A stretch of 22,644 nt of DNA from Halobacteriales archaeon QS_5_70_15 (GCA_003022005.1 PXRQ01000122.1:1-22644); one strand, 5' to 3'. Positions 8,873-16,760 are shown, counted from the stretch's first letter. Notes: a model not told the origin generated them from the letters alone. Program-made: numbers and translations.

Positions 8873-8953
8873 CGGGCCTCCGATCAGCGTCTCCCGTATC
8901 GGGCCTCCGACCGGCGTCCCCCGCATCGGCCCCTCGGTCGGCGCACCCCTCGT
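8873..8953. repeat. Three degenerate 27-bp tandem repeats
   Basis: Units run 8873-8899, 8900-8926 and 8927-8953. Units 1 and 2 both open with CGGGCCTCCGA and close with CCGYAT, differing at a few positions; unit 3 is more diverged. A multiple-of-three unit often marks repeated peptide coding, and the minus frame reads repeated IGGP/VGGP-like blocks, but I see no real gene there. The surrounding 8827-9050 holds no other recognisable feature. Confidence 0.45.
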
Positions 8954-9050
8954 CGGCCGGCGACGGACGGAGCGACCGTTCCCGGCGACGGGTCGAGAAG
9001 GCCACGGAGCGTACTCGCGTCGTCCGTCGTCGGAGGAGATCACCGGCCGG

Positions 9051-9260
9051 TCAGCAGCCCCCGGCGTCGTCGAAGCACCGGCCGCACTTGCCGGCGTCGA
9101 CCTCCGCCGTCGCTCGCTCGACCGAGGTCACCCGCAACTGATCCGGAGCGAGATGGTACGTGGCTCCGCACTCGGTCTGCAGGTCCGATCCTCCGGGCCG
9201 GGTCCTGTGGACTGTTCTCGTGGTCTCGTTCAGCACGTCATCCATGACAGCCTGTGACAT
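9051..9260 (-). CDS. Small Cys/His-containing haloarchaeal protein (putative zinc-binding)
   Basis: This is a 69-residue protein starting MSQAVMDDVLNETTRTVHR. It has one cysteine followed by a histidine (TEC31GATYH36LAPDQLRV) and a second pair in C59-G-R-C62-F near the end, closing with DDAGGC. Cys-x4-His plus Cys-x2-Cys could hold one zinc ion. The pattern (a Cys before a HL-P-D-RLRV block, then KCGRCF-DAGG) matches small uncharacterised haloarchaeal proteins I recall. I chose the ATG at 9260; a second ATG five codons in is possible. The very long open frame upstream is a GC-rich shadow. It is divergent from the epimerase gene at 9441. Function is unknown. Confidence 0.6.
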   Translation of the reverse strand: MSQAVMDDVLNETTRTVHRTRPGGSDLQTECGATYHLAPDQLRVTSVERATAEVDAGKCGRCFDDAGGC

Positions 9261-9410
9261 ACAGATCCCGGATAACTCCACGGGATGGTTTGGGAGGACC
9301 TCGTCGCCGCGGACCGCGGGGGACCCGGAACGACCCCGCGGGACGGGACGTCGCCCGGGTCGGCCCCGCGGGCGGTGGGCCGCGAGGCGACCCGGGCCGG
9401 GGCCCGTGGC

Positions 9411-9437
9411 GTTTTTGTCCCGCGACGGGGAGGGGGG
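9411..9437 (+). promoter_or_regulatory. Candidate promoter and ribosome-binding site of the 9441 epimerase gene
   Basis: A T-run (GTTTTTGT, about 9411-9418) stands out in GC-rich DNA 23-30 nt before the ATG, and GGGGAGGGG (about 9427-9436) sits just upstream of it. The first fits a haloarchaeal TATA element for a leaderless or short-leader mRNA. The purine run could also serve as a Shine-Dalgarno if the leader is longer. Confidence 0.4.
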
Positions 9438-9440
9438 CGT

Positions 9441-10430
9441 ATGACACTGGCACTGATCATCGGCGGGACGCGGTTCCTCGGCCGGCACACGGTCGAGGAG
9501 TTCCTCGACGCGGGCTACGACGTGACCCTGTTCAACCGCGGGAACCACGAGAACCCGTTCGCCGACGATCCGCGGGTCGAGCATCTCGAGGGCGACCGGA
9601 CGGTCGAGGCCGAGGTCAAGCGGGCCGCCCTCGACGCTGACCCGGACGTCGTCGTCGACTGCGTGGCCTACCACCCCAGGGAGGTCCGGGTGGCGATCGA
9701 GGCGTTCGCCGACGCCGGGGCGTACGTCTACGTCTCCTCGGGGGCCGCCTACGGCGAGCACCGGATACCGAAACGCGAGGACGGGACGGGGCTGAAACCC
9801 TGCAGCGCCGAGCAGGCCGTCGACGACTCCGACGCCACCTACGGGGCGCGGAAGGCCGAGGGGGACCGGGCCGTCCGGGAGGCCGCCGAACGGGGCGTCA
9901 GGGCGATGAGCGTCCGGCCACCGGTAGTGTACGGTCCCCACGACTACACCGAGCGGTTCGACTACTGGATCGACCGCGTCGAACGCTTCGACCGCGTGGT
10001 CGTCCCGGGCGACGGGACGAACGTCTGGCACCTCGTCTACGCGGGTGACGTCGCGAGCGCTCTCCGGACCGTCGCCGAGGAAGGGGAGCCCGGCGAGTCG
10101 TACAACGTCGGCGACGACCACGCCCCGACGCTCGGCGAGTGGGTCGAGCGGATCGCCGAAGCGTGCGACACGGACGTCGAACGGGTGTTCGCCGGCCCGC
10201 GCGAACTCTCGGCCGCCGGCCTCGAGCTGGCGGACTTCCCGCTCTACCGGCCGGACCCGCACCTGCTCTCGACGGCGAAGCTCCGGTCGCTCGGCTGGCG
10301 GTCGACGGAGCACGATGCCGCGCTCGAGGCGACGGTCGCCGACCACCGCGCCTCCGATCGGACGGGACGGGAGAACGGGCCGGATCGGGAGGCCGAGGAG
10401 CGGGTACTCTCCATCCTCGATACGGTCTGA
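9441..10430 (+). CDS. NAD-dependent epimerase/dehydratase (extended SDR family)
   Basis: This is a 329-residue extended short-chain dehydrogenase. It has a Rossmann NAD-binding loop IIGGTRFLG (6-14), a sugar-nucleotide-type core VVDCVAYHPREV, a YVSSGAAYG strand, and the catalytic pair Y134-x3-K138 (YGARK). Later conserved segments are RPPVVYGPHDY, the W-H-L-VYAGDVA block and SYNVGDDHAPTLGEWV. The pattern resembles chloroplast-stem-loop-binding/UDP-sugar epimerase-like SDRs (GGTRFLG subgroup); the substrate cannot be told. The ATG at 9441 is chosen because the Rossmann strand begins at residue 4 and promoter signals lie just before it; a longer upstream frame is a GC artefact. It seems to be a single gene. 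The GATACGGTC nonamer repeats directly across its stop codon (10419-10437). Confidence 0.88.
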   Translation: MTLALIIGGTRFLGRHTVEEFLDAGYDVTLFNRGNHENPFADDPRVEHLEGDRTVEAEVKRAALDADPDVVVDCVAYHPREVRVAIEAFADAGAYVYVSSGAAYGEHRIPKREDGTGLKPCSAEQAVDDSDATYGARKAEGDRAVREAAERGVRAMSVRPPVVYGPHDYTERFDYWIDRVERFDRVVVPGDGTNVWHLVYAGDVASALRTVAEEGEPGESYNVGDDHAPTLGEWVERIAEACDTDVERVFAGPRELSAAGLELADFPLYRPDPHLLSTAKLRSLGWRSTEHDAALEATVADHRASDRTGRENGPDREAEERVLSILDTV

Positions 10431-11000
10431 TACGGTCGTGCGGACTCCTTTACCGACGAACCCGGTCGGACGGTCGCCGAGAAGTCGGTACGCACCGACC
10501 GTGTGAGGAGGGTCACCGGACGGCCGTCGCCGGCCGACTCGACGTCCCTCCGAGCCGGCCCGTCGAACGAGCGGGGGGTCGACCGCCCACGTCTCCCGGA
10601 TCGTGATCCCCGCCGGCCTCGACGGAGGGAACCGCCGCGGGCGGCGACAGCAGTCGCGAACGGGGAAACCGATACGGGAGGGGGTTCGCGCGAGCACCCC
10701 CGGATGCGACGGCGGACCGAGGGACTCTAGGAGGAACCGGCGGTCCCGACCGGGAACTCCGAGGGGATGGGCGAGACGTTCGCGGCGACCGATCGCGGCG
10801 GGTGAGCCTCGTGCGAGCACGATCGGGGGTATTTTCCCGTGGATCCCGGCGAGTGCGGGCTATGACGCGCTGCTTCGAGGACACCGATGTCGGACCGATC
10901 CACGACCGCCCGGGACGGCGAGACGGTGCTCCAAAGGGTCGTGCTCGGCCTCTCGAGCGGCACGAGCCCCGGACGTAGCACGCCACGGCCGGGAGGAACC
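10431..11000. other. Gene-poor stretch upstream of egsA
   Basis: No convincing coding region occupies these 570 nt. Open frames on both strands are Arg/Pro/Ser-rich shadows. The only structured items are a TATA-like TATTTTCC at about 10830 followed by a 38-codon ORF (listed separately). The length is unusual beside the tightly packed neighbours and could be a decayed gene. Confidence 0.5.
10862..10978 (+). other. Possible leaderless 38-codon ORF or remnant of a MaoC-like gene
   Basis: An ATG at 10862 is preceded by TATTTTCC (about 10830-10837), 25-32 nt upstream, the right place for a leaderless promoter. The peptide begins MTRCFEDTDVGPIHD, which resembles the start of MaoC-type (R)-hydratases (M-x-x-Y-FED-x-x-VG). 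It then turns into Arg/Pro-rich sequence and stops at 10976-10978. The promoter-ATG spacing and the first ten residues are the only support. Either a short genuine ORF or the 5' end of a broken hydratase gene would fit. Confidence 0.25.
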
Positions 11001-11007
11001 GTTAAAC
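11001..11007 (+). promoter_or_regulatory. TATA-like box of egsA
   Basis: GTTAAAC lies 24-30 nt before the ATG at 11031 and is the only AT-rich patch in the area. This spacing is what a leaderless haloarchaeal transcript has, and it supports the chosen start over longer open-frame versions. Confidence 0.6.
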
Positions 11008-11030
11008 GCGTGCCGCCGCCATCCCACGGT

Positions 11031-12089
11031 ATGTTCGAGAAATCGACGTGGATCCGCCTGCCCCGGAACGTGGTGGTGGGTCACGGCGTCCTCGACCGGA
11101 CCGTCGAGGCGGTCGAGGACCTCTACCTCGGCGGTCGGCCGCTGATCGTCACCTCGCCGACGCCGGACGAACTCGCCGCCGGCCGGGTGGCGGCGGCGTT
11201 CGCCGACGCCGGCCACGACCCGGCCAGGGTCGTCGTCGAGGAGGCGTCGTTCGCGGAGGTCGAGCGGGTCATCGAGCGGGCCGAGCGCGAGGACGCGGGC
11301 TTCCTCGTCGGCGTCGGCGGCGGCAAGCCGATCGACATCGCGAAGATGGCCGCCGACCGGGTCGACCGTGCCCTGGTGTCCGTCCCGACGGCCGCGAGCC
11401 ACGACGGCATCGTCTCGGGCCGGGGAAGCGTCCCGGAGGGAGACACCCGTCACTCCGTTGCAGCGGACCCGCCGGCGGCCGTCGTCGCCGACACGGAGAT
11501 CCTCGCCGACGCCCCGTGGCGGCTCACCACGGCGGGCTGTGCGGACATCATCTCGAACTACACGGCGGTGAAGGACTGGCAGTTGGCCCACCGGCTCAAG
11601 AACGTCGAGTACTCCGAGTACGCGGGGGCGCTCTCGCAGATGACCGCGGAGATGCTCGTCGACAACGCCGACTCGATCAAGCAGGGCCTCGAGGAGAGCG
11701 CGTGGGTGGTCGTCAAGGCGCTGGTCTCCTCGGGGGTGGCGATGTCCATCGCGGGCTCCTCGCGTCCGGCGTCGGGCGCGGAGCATCTCATCTCCCACCG
11801 GCTCGACCGCATCGCGCCCGGACGGGCGCTCCACGGCCACCAGGTCGGGGTGGGGTCGATCCTCACCGAGTACCTCCACAGCGGCGAGGACGGCGAGTGG
11901 CGCGAGGTCCGGAACGCCCTGCGGAGCATCGGCGCCCCCACGACCGCCGAGGAGCTGGGCGTCGACCCGGAGACGATGGTCGGGGCGATGACCACCGCCC
12001 ACACCATCCGCGACCGCTACACCATCCTCGGCGACGGGGTCAGCGAGGAGGCGGCCCTCGAGGCCGCGACGGTGACCGGCGTCGTCTGA
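11031..12089 (+). CDS. egsA: sn-Glycerol-1-phosphate dehydrogenase (NAD(P)-dependent)
   Basis: This 352-residue protein makes sn-glycerol-1-phosphate from dihydroxyacetone phosphate, the first committed step of archaeal ether-lipid backbone synthesis. It belongs to the Fe/Zn-dependent group III alcohol dehydrogenases. Visible motifs are the NAD-binding GVGGGKPIDIAK (94-105), TAASHDGIVSG (120-130), and candidate metal ligands D172 in GCADIIS, a His in EHLISH (252/256) and a His in LHGHQVGVG (268/270). The length is the family's usual. The frame is open further upstream (to 10887), but conserved sequence begins at MFEKSTWIRLPRNVVVG and the TATA box fits this ATG. It is a single gene with its own promoter, as expected for an essential enzyme. 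Confidence 0.96.
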   Translation: MFEKSTWIRLPRNVVVGHGVLDRTVEAVEDLYLGGRPLIVTSPTPDELAAGRVAAAFADAGHDPARVVVEEASFAEVERVIERAEREDAGFLVGVGGGKPIDIAKMAADRVDRALVSVPTAASHDGIVSGRGSVPEGDTRHSVAADPPAAVVADTEILADAPWRLTTAGCADIISNYTAVKDWQLAHRLKNVEYSEYAGALSQMTAEMLVDNADSIKQGLEESAWVVVKALVSSGVAMSIAGSSRPASGAEHLISHRLDRIAPGRALHGHQVGVGSILTEYLHSGEDGEWREVRNALRSIGAPTTAEELGVDPETMVGAMTTAHTIRDRYTILGDGVSEEAALEAATVTGVV

Positions 12090-12263
12090 TACCGTCGGAC
12101 AGGACTACCCGAACATCAGCGCCGCCCCGGTACGGCGATACCGTTCGTTGGCTTGCGTCCGACAGTACGACCCGCATCACACGTCCCGACGCAGGGACGG
12201 CGGCGGATCCCGGTCGAACAGCCAGCCCGGCGGACGCGGGGGTCGCGTCCCGGTCGGTCCGTG

Positions 12264-12286
12264 GATTTATGTTTCCCTTCGGAAAC
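12264..12286 (+). promoter_or_regulatory. TATA-like box plus palindrome before the COG4091-like oxidoreductase
   Basis: GATTTATG (about 12264-12271) is a TATA-like element 32-39 nt before the ATG at 12303. It is followed immediately by a perfect 6-bp inverted repeat, GTTTCC (12271-12276) and GGAAAC (12281-12286), with a 4-nt centre. The palindrome lies at or just before the expected transcription start, a common place for a repressor operator in archaea. Confidence 0.45.
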
Positions 12287-12302
12287 AGACCCGACGACGC
12301 AC

Positions 12303-13649
12303 ATGTTCAACGTTCCCTCCCGGTTGCGGTCCCGGTCGGAGCCGGTCCGGGTCGGCGTCATCGGAGCCGGCCTGTTCGGGACGAACCTCACCGACCAGCT
12401 CGAGCGGGTCGACGGGCTGAGGACCGCCGTCGTCGCGGACATCGACACGGGGAAGGCGGCACGGACGCTCCGCGGGGCTGGCGTTCCGGACGACGAGGTG
12501 CGCGTCGTCGACAGCCCGGACGCCGCTGACGACGCCGTGAAGGACGGCGACCGGGCGGTCCTGGCCGACGGGATCGGGTGCTGTCGAGCCGACGTCGACG
12601 TGGTCGTCGAGGCGACCGGCATCCCCGAGGCCGGCGCCCGCCACGCGTACACTGCGATCACGGAGGGCAGGCACGTCGTGATGGTCACCGTCGAGGCCGA
12701 CACGGTCGTCGGTCCGATCCTCGCGGAGCTCGCGGGGAACCGCGGCGTCACCTACTCGATGGCCTACGGCGACCAGCCCTCGCTCGTCTGCGAGCTCCGC
12801 GACTGGGCCGAAACGGTCGGCCTCGACGTCGTGGCCGCGGGCAAGGGGAACCCCTATCTCGAGGAGAACGCCTACGGGACCCCCGACGACGTCTGGGAGC
12901 GCATCGGGTTCGACGAGGCGTTCGTCGAGACGCAGGACCTCAACCCGAGGATGTACAACTCCTTCTACGACGGCACCAAGGTGGCCGTCGAGATGTGTGC
13001 GGTCGCCGACGCGACCGGCCTCGAGCCTGACGTGCCGGGGATGCACCTCCCCCCGGCGGGGGTCCCCGAGATACCGGAGGTCCTCCGGCCGGAAGCGGAC
13101 GGGGGTATCCTCGAGCACACGGGCGTCGTGGACACCGTCAGTTCGCTCTACCGCGACGGGACGGAGGTCGAGTTCGACGTGGGGTTCGGCGTGTTCGTCG
13201 TGACGACCACGCCGGACGAGCGCGTCCGGGAGTACCTCGAACAGAACAGCGGGAGTGGGCTCTACACCGCCGGTGACGGCGAGTACCAGGTGTTCTATCG
13301 GCCCTACCACCTCCCCGGCATCGAGACGCCGGTGAGCGTCGCCAGCGCCGCGCTCCGGAACGAGCCGACGGGGGTCGCCGACTGCCACGTCGCCGAGGTC
13401 GTCGGGGCCGCCAAACGCGACCTCGAACCGGGCGAGGGGATCGACGGGGGCGGCGGCTACACGGTCTACGGTCGGCTCGAATCCGCCGACGACGCCGCCC
13501 GGGCGGACCACGTGCCGCTGGAACTGCTCGACGGGGCCGATGTCGTCGAGCCGGTCGCGCGGGACGAGGTGGTTTCGTACGACGACGTCGAACTCGAGAC
13601 GGACTCGTTTCTCTACCACCTGCGCCGCCTGCAGGAGGCGACGCTGTAG
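12303..13649 (+). CDS. Homoserine-dehydrogenase-like NAD(P)-dependent oxidoreductase with C-terminal SAF domain (COG4091-type)
   Basis: This is a 448-residue protein. The N-terminal Rossmann fold carries GVIGAGLFG (18-26), then VVADID, then DVVVEATGIPEAGARHA and a conserved KGNPY/N-P-R-MYNSFYDGTKVAVE core of the homoserine-dehydrogenase-like type. The C-terminal part (from about 330) reads FYRPYHLPGIETPVSVASAA and then VVGAAKRDLEPGEGIDGGGGYTVYG. This matches the predicted homoserine dehydrogenases with a SAF domain rather than the true threonine-pathway enzyme: there is no ACT domain and the length differs. The substrate is unknown; such enzymes often act on sugar acids or hydroxy-acids in catabolic clusters, which would suit the 3-hydroxyacyl-CoA dehydrogenase and epimerase next door. 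The start is favoured by the TATA-palindrome region just upstream. Confidence 0.85.
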   Translation: MFNVPSRLRSRSEPVRVGVIGAGLFGTNLTDQLERVDGLRTAVVADIDTGKAARTLRGAGVPDDEVRVVDSPDAADDAVKDGDRAVLADGIGCCRADVDVVVEATGIPEAGARHAYTAITEGRHVVMVTVEADTVVGPILAELAGNRGVTYSMAYGDQPSLVCELRDWAETVGLDVVAAGKGNPYLEENAYGTPDDVWERIGFDEAFVETQDLNPRMYNSFYDGTKVAVEMCAVADATGLEPDVPGMHLPPAGVPEIPEVLRPEADGGILEHTGVVDTVSSLYRDGTEVEFDVGFGVFVVTTTPDERVREYLEQNSGSGLYTAGDGEYQVFYRPYHLPGIETPVSVASAALRNEPTGVADCHVAEVVGAAKRDLEPGEGIDGGGGYTVYGRLESADDAARADHVPLELLDGADVVEPVARDEVVSYDDVELETDSFLYHLRRLQEATL

Positions 13650-13760
13650 CGGCCGTTCGTCGTCTCGGACCGGCCCGGCCGTCGGTCGGGTCCTCGAACG
13701 CTCGTCCGGCCGTCGATCCGGCCCTCCGATACCCGTCCGCTACCGACCTCGCTCCCGTTC

Positions 13761-14680
13761 CTACTCCTCGAGCGCCCGCCTGATGGCCGCGACGGTCTCG
13801 TCGCGGCGGCGGACGACCTCGCCCGGATCCTCGTCGCGCCGTCGTGGATGCCGCCCCGGCCCGCCGAGAGGTACTCCTCGAACAGCGGGCTCGGCGCGTC
13901 GTCGTCACAGAGGTGTGGGTTGAGCTCCTCGGCCACGGTGCTGACGAGGTCCAGTTCCGCGATGTCCATGGTCTCGAACGGGCCGATGGCGGCCGACCGG
14001 ATCGCCCACCCGTCCCGGATGGCGCGGTTGATGTCGTCCGCCGAGGCCACCTCCCGCTCCAGGAGGTGGAGCGCCTCGCGGAACACCGCGAGCTGGAGGC
14101 GGTTCCAGACGAACCCGGGGACGTCCTTCTCGACGCGGATGGGGTCGCGGTCGACGCTCTCGACGAACGCGGCGAGACGCTCGAACGTCCCGTCGCTCGT
14201 CTCGGCTCCTCGCACGACCTCGACGGTCGGCAGGAGGTACGGCGGGAACCACCAGTGACAGCCCGCGACGCGGTCCGCGGCCTCCGGGACAGCCTCGGCG
14301 ATGTCGGTGATCGGGATGCCGGAGGTGTTCGAGGCCAGTATCGCGTCCCCGGGGGCGGCGTCCGCGACCGCCGAGAACACCTCCCGCTTGACCCCCAGAT
14401 CCTCCGTGACCGTCTCGATGACGAGGTCCGCGTCCGACACGCCCGCGTTCCGGTCGAGCGTGAACTCGATGTCCCCGAGCACCGCGTCCGGATCGAGGTC
14501 CCCGAGCCCCTCCTCGTCGAGGAACTCCACGACGTCGAGGACGTTCGCGGCCGCCCCGTCGAGGTTGGACTGGCGGTGGTCGATCAGCGTCACGTCCGTC
14601 CCGTGCCGGGTGAACTGCACGGCGAGCCCGTGGCCCATGTCGCCCGCACCGACGATCGAGACCGAGTTCGGCGAGGTCAT
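13761..14680 (-). pseudogene. 3-Hydroxyacyl-CoA dehydrogenase family protein, frame disrupted near the C terminus
   Basis: The protein is in frame for about 282 residues. It has NAD-binding SIVGAGDMGHG (8-18), ILASNTSG with Ser118, the catalytic-type His in AGCHWWFPPYLLP (H142), and VPGFVWNRLQ with N193, followed by the C-terminal helical domain (GPFETMDIAELDLV). CHWWFPPYLLPTVEVV instead of HFFNP suggests a hydroxy-acid or carnitine/gulonate dehydrogenase-like branch rather than classical FadB. After GGIHDGA (about 13835) the same frame becomes Arg/Ser-rich and runs to 13613. Another frame reads DEDPGEVVRRRDETVAAIRR and ALEE with a TAG at 13761-13763, the normal ending. A few residues seem lost at the junction (13831-13840). 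The start is supported by a TATA box 25-32 nt upstream. Sequencing or assembly error is possible. Confidence 0.8.
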
Positions 14681-14703
14681 CGGTCGAAGCCTCGTCGGGG
14701 AGG

Positions 14704-14715
14704 AGTAAATACCCG
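14704..14715 (-). promoter_or_regulatory. TATA-like box of the 3-hydroxyacyl-CoA dehydrogenase gene
   Basis: On the minus strand GGGTATTTACTC spans these positions, centred about 28 nt before the ATG at 14680, matching a leaderless haloarchaeal promoter. The divergent epimerase promoter lies about 25 bp away, so the two genes share a short regulatory region. Confidence 0.6.
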
Positions 14716-14734
14716 TCCGTGTCGCCGGCCCGCG

Positions 14735-14744
14735 GGCAAGTTTG
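14735..14744 (+). promoter_or_regulatory. TATA-like box of the second epimerase gene
   Basis: GCAAGTTTGA (14735-14744) is the AT-rich patch 28-37 nt before the ATG at 14772. The divergent promoter for the minus-strand gene is adjacent. The match to a consensus is weak, so this rests mostly on position. Confidence 0.35.
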
Positions 14745-14771
14745 ATGTGGGTCGGCCCGCCATCCCGGGGG

Positions 14772-15731
14772 ATGACCGGCACGGAAACCGTACTCGTGAC
14801 TGGCGGACGGGGCTACGTCGGGTCGTACCTCGCAAGCGCCCTGATCGAGGACGGACACGACGTGGTCACGTTCGATACGGCGACCGGCGCGGGTCACCTC
14901 GAGCGGCTCGGGGTGGCCGGGACCGTCCGACACGTGGACGGCGACGTGACCGACGCGATGGCGCTGGCACGCGCGGCCCGCGAGGACGACGTCTCCCGGA
15001 TCGTCCACCTGGCGGCGGTCCTGACGGAGGACGTCCGTTCCGACCAGCCCGCGGCGACCCGGGTGAACGCCCTCGGCGCGAACAACGCCCTCGAGGTCGC
15101 CAGGCTCCTGTCCGACCGGATCGACCGCGTCGTGCTGGCCTCGAGCGAGACAGTCTACGCTCCGGGGTCGGCGTACGACGGTCCGGTCGAGGAAGGGACC
15201 CTGCTCCGACCGGACTCGACGTACAGCGCCACGAAGCGACACGCGGAGTGTCTAGCCGGGGTATACCGGGAGGCACACGACGTCCCGGCGGTCGCGCTCC
15301 GACCGACCGGCGTGTTCGGCCCGTTCAGACGGAGCTTCACCGAGTTCGTCGACCTGTTCCGGGGGCCGGCGCTGGGCGACCCCGTTCGCGTGCACGGCGG
15401 CGGGACCGCCGTGAGCTGGCTCTACGCGGAGGACGCGGCCGACGCCCTCCGGCGGGCGGCGCTCGCGCCGCCCGACGCGCTCGAACACGGCGTCTACAAC
15501 GTCCGGGGGGAGGTGGCGACCGTCGCGGAAGCCGCCGAAGCCGTGCGCGAGACCGTCGACGGCGCGACCGTGGAGGTGGCCGACGACGAGGACCTCGACT
15601 GGTCGGCACAGCACCTCTCGCTGTCGCGCTCGCGAGCCGACCTCGGGTACGAGGTCGAGTACGACCTGTCTCGGCTCGCCCGCGAGCACGTTGAGGCGAT
15701 ACGGCGCGCCGACGAGGGGGACGGCGTCTGA
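14772..15731 (+). CDS. NAD-dependent epimerase/dehydratase (extended SDR family)
   Basis: This is a 319-residue protein with the NAD-binding loop VTGGRGYVG (9-17), an acidic residue ending strand 2 (TFDTATGAG), VHLAAVLTEDV, catalytic S/T around VLASSETVY, and Y151-SAT-K155. Then RPTGVFGPFRRSF and a VSWLYAEDAADALRRA block follow, as in UDP-sugar/nucleoside-diphosphate-sugar epimerases and uronate-dehydrogenase-like SDRs. The substrate is not determinable. I start at the internal ATG (14772) because the Rossmann strand begins at residue 6, and the ten upstream codons include the promoter patch. It is divergent from the 3-hydroxyacyl-CoA dehydrogenase gene, and convergent with the ABC transporter operon 113 nt downstream. 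It is unrelated in detail to the first epimerase at 9441. Confidence 0.88.
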   Translation: MTGTETVLVTGGRGYVGSYLASALIEDGHDVVTFDTATGAGHLERLGVAGTVRHVDGDVTDAMALARAAREDDVSRIVHLAAVLTEDVRSDQPAATRVNALGANNALEVARLLSDRIDRVVLASSETVYAPGSAYDGPVEEGTLLRPDSTYSATKRHAECLAGVYREAHDVPAVALRPTGVFGPFRRSFTEFVDLFRGPALGDPVRVHGGGTAVSWLYAEDAADALRRAALAPPDALEHGVYNVRGEVATVAEAAEAVRETVDGATVEVADDEDLDWSAQHLSLSRSRADLGYEVEYDLSRLAREHVEAIRRADEGDGV

Positions 15732-15844
15732 GCGAGCCGTCCTCGTCTGTCGTCGGGTCCGCGGGAGAGGCCGGCTGGACCCCGTCCCCGGGCTCGTGGT
15801 CGCGGGTCGTCACCGGGACGACCCTCTCCTGAGAGTCGGTTCCG

Positions 15845-16759
15845 TCAGCCGCCTCGGACGTCCCCGAGCCGATCCCGGATGTCCTGGATCCTGAACAGGC
15901 CCTCCGGCCGCACCATGATGATGGCGACGAGGACGACGAAGGCGATGAGGGGGCTCGCGCTGAGCGGGAGGAACAGCATCGCGACCTGTTCGACGATCGC
16001 GAAGACGAGTCCGCCGATCATCGCCCCGATCGGATCGCCGAGCCCGCCGAGGACGATGATCGAGAACGCGATGATGGTGTAGTTCTGGCCGCCCGTCGCG
16101 GCGAACGCCGGGAAGATGAGCGTGAGCAGGGTCCCGGCGATACCGGCCAGCGCCATCCCGATCCCGAACGAGTAGGCGGACACCCGGTGGGTCTCGATCC
16201 CCAGGAACTTGGTCGCCTCCCGGTTCTGGATCATCGCCCGGATCGCCATGCCGTAGTAGGTGCTGTAGAGGAACCAGACGAGCGCGACCAGCAGCACGAC
16301 CGAGACGACGCTCCCGATGACCCTCGACGTCGCGTAGGTCTGTCCGAGGAACTGCACCGACAGCGGCAGCGTGCCCTCGTATGGCGTGGGGATGGCACGG
16401 GTCTGTGACCCCCACGTGATCCGCATCCCCGCGGCCAGCACGATCGAGAGCCCGAAGTACACCAGGAACGACATCATCTCGGTGTCGTCGGCGTTCAGCA
16501 GCCTCGGCACCGTCAGGTAGTAGGCCGCAAGCCCGAGGACGAAGAAGATCGGGATCACGGCGACGAGGCTTGTCAGCGGGTCGATCCCGTACAGCTCCCA
16601 GAGCCAGAAGGAGGTGTACGCCGCGAGTATCAGGAAGTTGCCGTGGGCGAAGTTGACGATCCGCATCACGCCGAAGACGATGTTCAGGCTACTGGCGATG
16701 AGTGCGTAGACGAGCCCGATCATCACGCCGGTGACAAGTGCGGAGACGATGCCGACCAT
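15845..16759 (-). CDS. livH: Branched-chain amino acid/amide-type ABC transporter permease (LivH-like)
   Basis: This 304-residue integral membrane permease is the last gene of the minus-strand transporter operon. It has about eight hydrophobic segments. The N terminus (VTGVMIGLVYALIASSLNIV then FGVMRIVNFAHGNFLILAAY) is the hallmark of LivH permeases. The coupling loop region is MAIRAMIQNREATKFLGIET, and the family end IIVLGGLGDPIGAMIGGLV is followed by VRPEGLF. It pairs with the LivM-like permease encoded one base upstream to form the translocation pore. Length and motifs are intact. LivH/LivM families also serve urea and short-chain amides, so the ligand is open. Confidence 0.94.
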   Translation of the reverse strand: MVGIVSALVTGVMIGLVYALIASSLNIVFGVMRIVNFAHGNFLILAAYTSFWLWELYGIDPLTSLVAVIPIFFVLGLAAYYLTVPRLLNADDTEMMSFLVYFGLSIVLAAGMRITWGSQTRAIPTPYEGTLPLSVQFLGQTYATSRVIGSVVSVVLLVALVWFLYSTYYGMAIRAMIQNREATKFLGIETHRVSAYSFGIGMALAGIAGTLLTLIFPAFAATGGQNYTIIAFSIIVLGGLGDPIGAMIGGLVFAIVEQVAMLFLPLSASPLIAFVVLVAIIMVRPEGLFRIQDIRDRLGDVRGG

Positions 16760-16760
16760 C

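Noticed and set aside
9261..10820. Upstream extension of the small minus-strand Cys protein to 589 codons
   Set aside because: The extension is antisense to the epimerase gene and lacks domain-like sequence; recognisable sequence starts at the ATG at 9260.
10887..11030. Longer N-terminus for egsA
   Set aside because: Conserved sequence and the TATA spacing both fit the ATG at 11031; the extension covers the promoter.
10419..12098. Similar GTCTGATACSGTCG sequences spanning the stop codons of the first epimerase and egsA
   Set aside because: It is partly explained by Val-stop codons at both ends; two short occurrences are not enough for a regulatory claim.
15764..15829. GGAGAGG and CCTCTCC arms between the convergent genes as a terminator
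   Set aside because: Seven-base arms with a 52-base loop and no T-tract are weak in GC-rich DNA.
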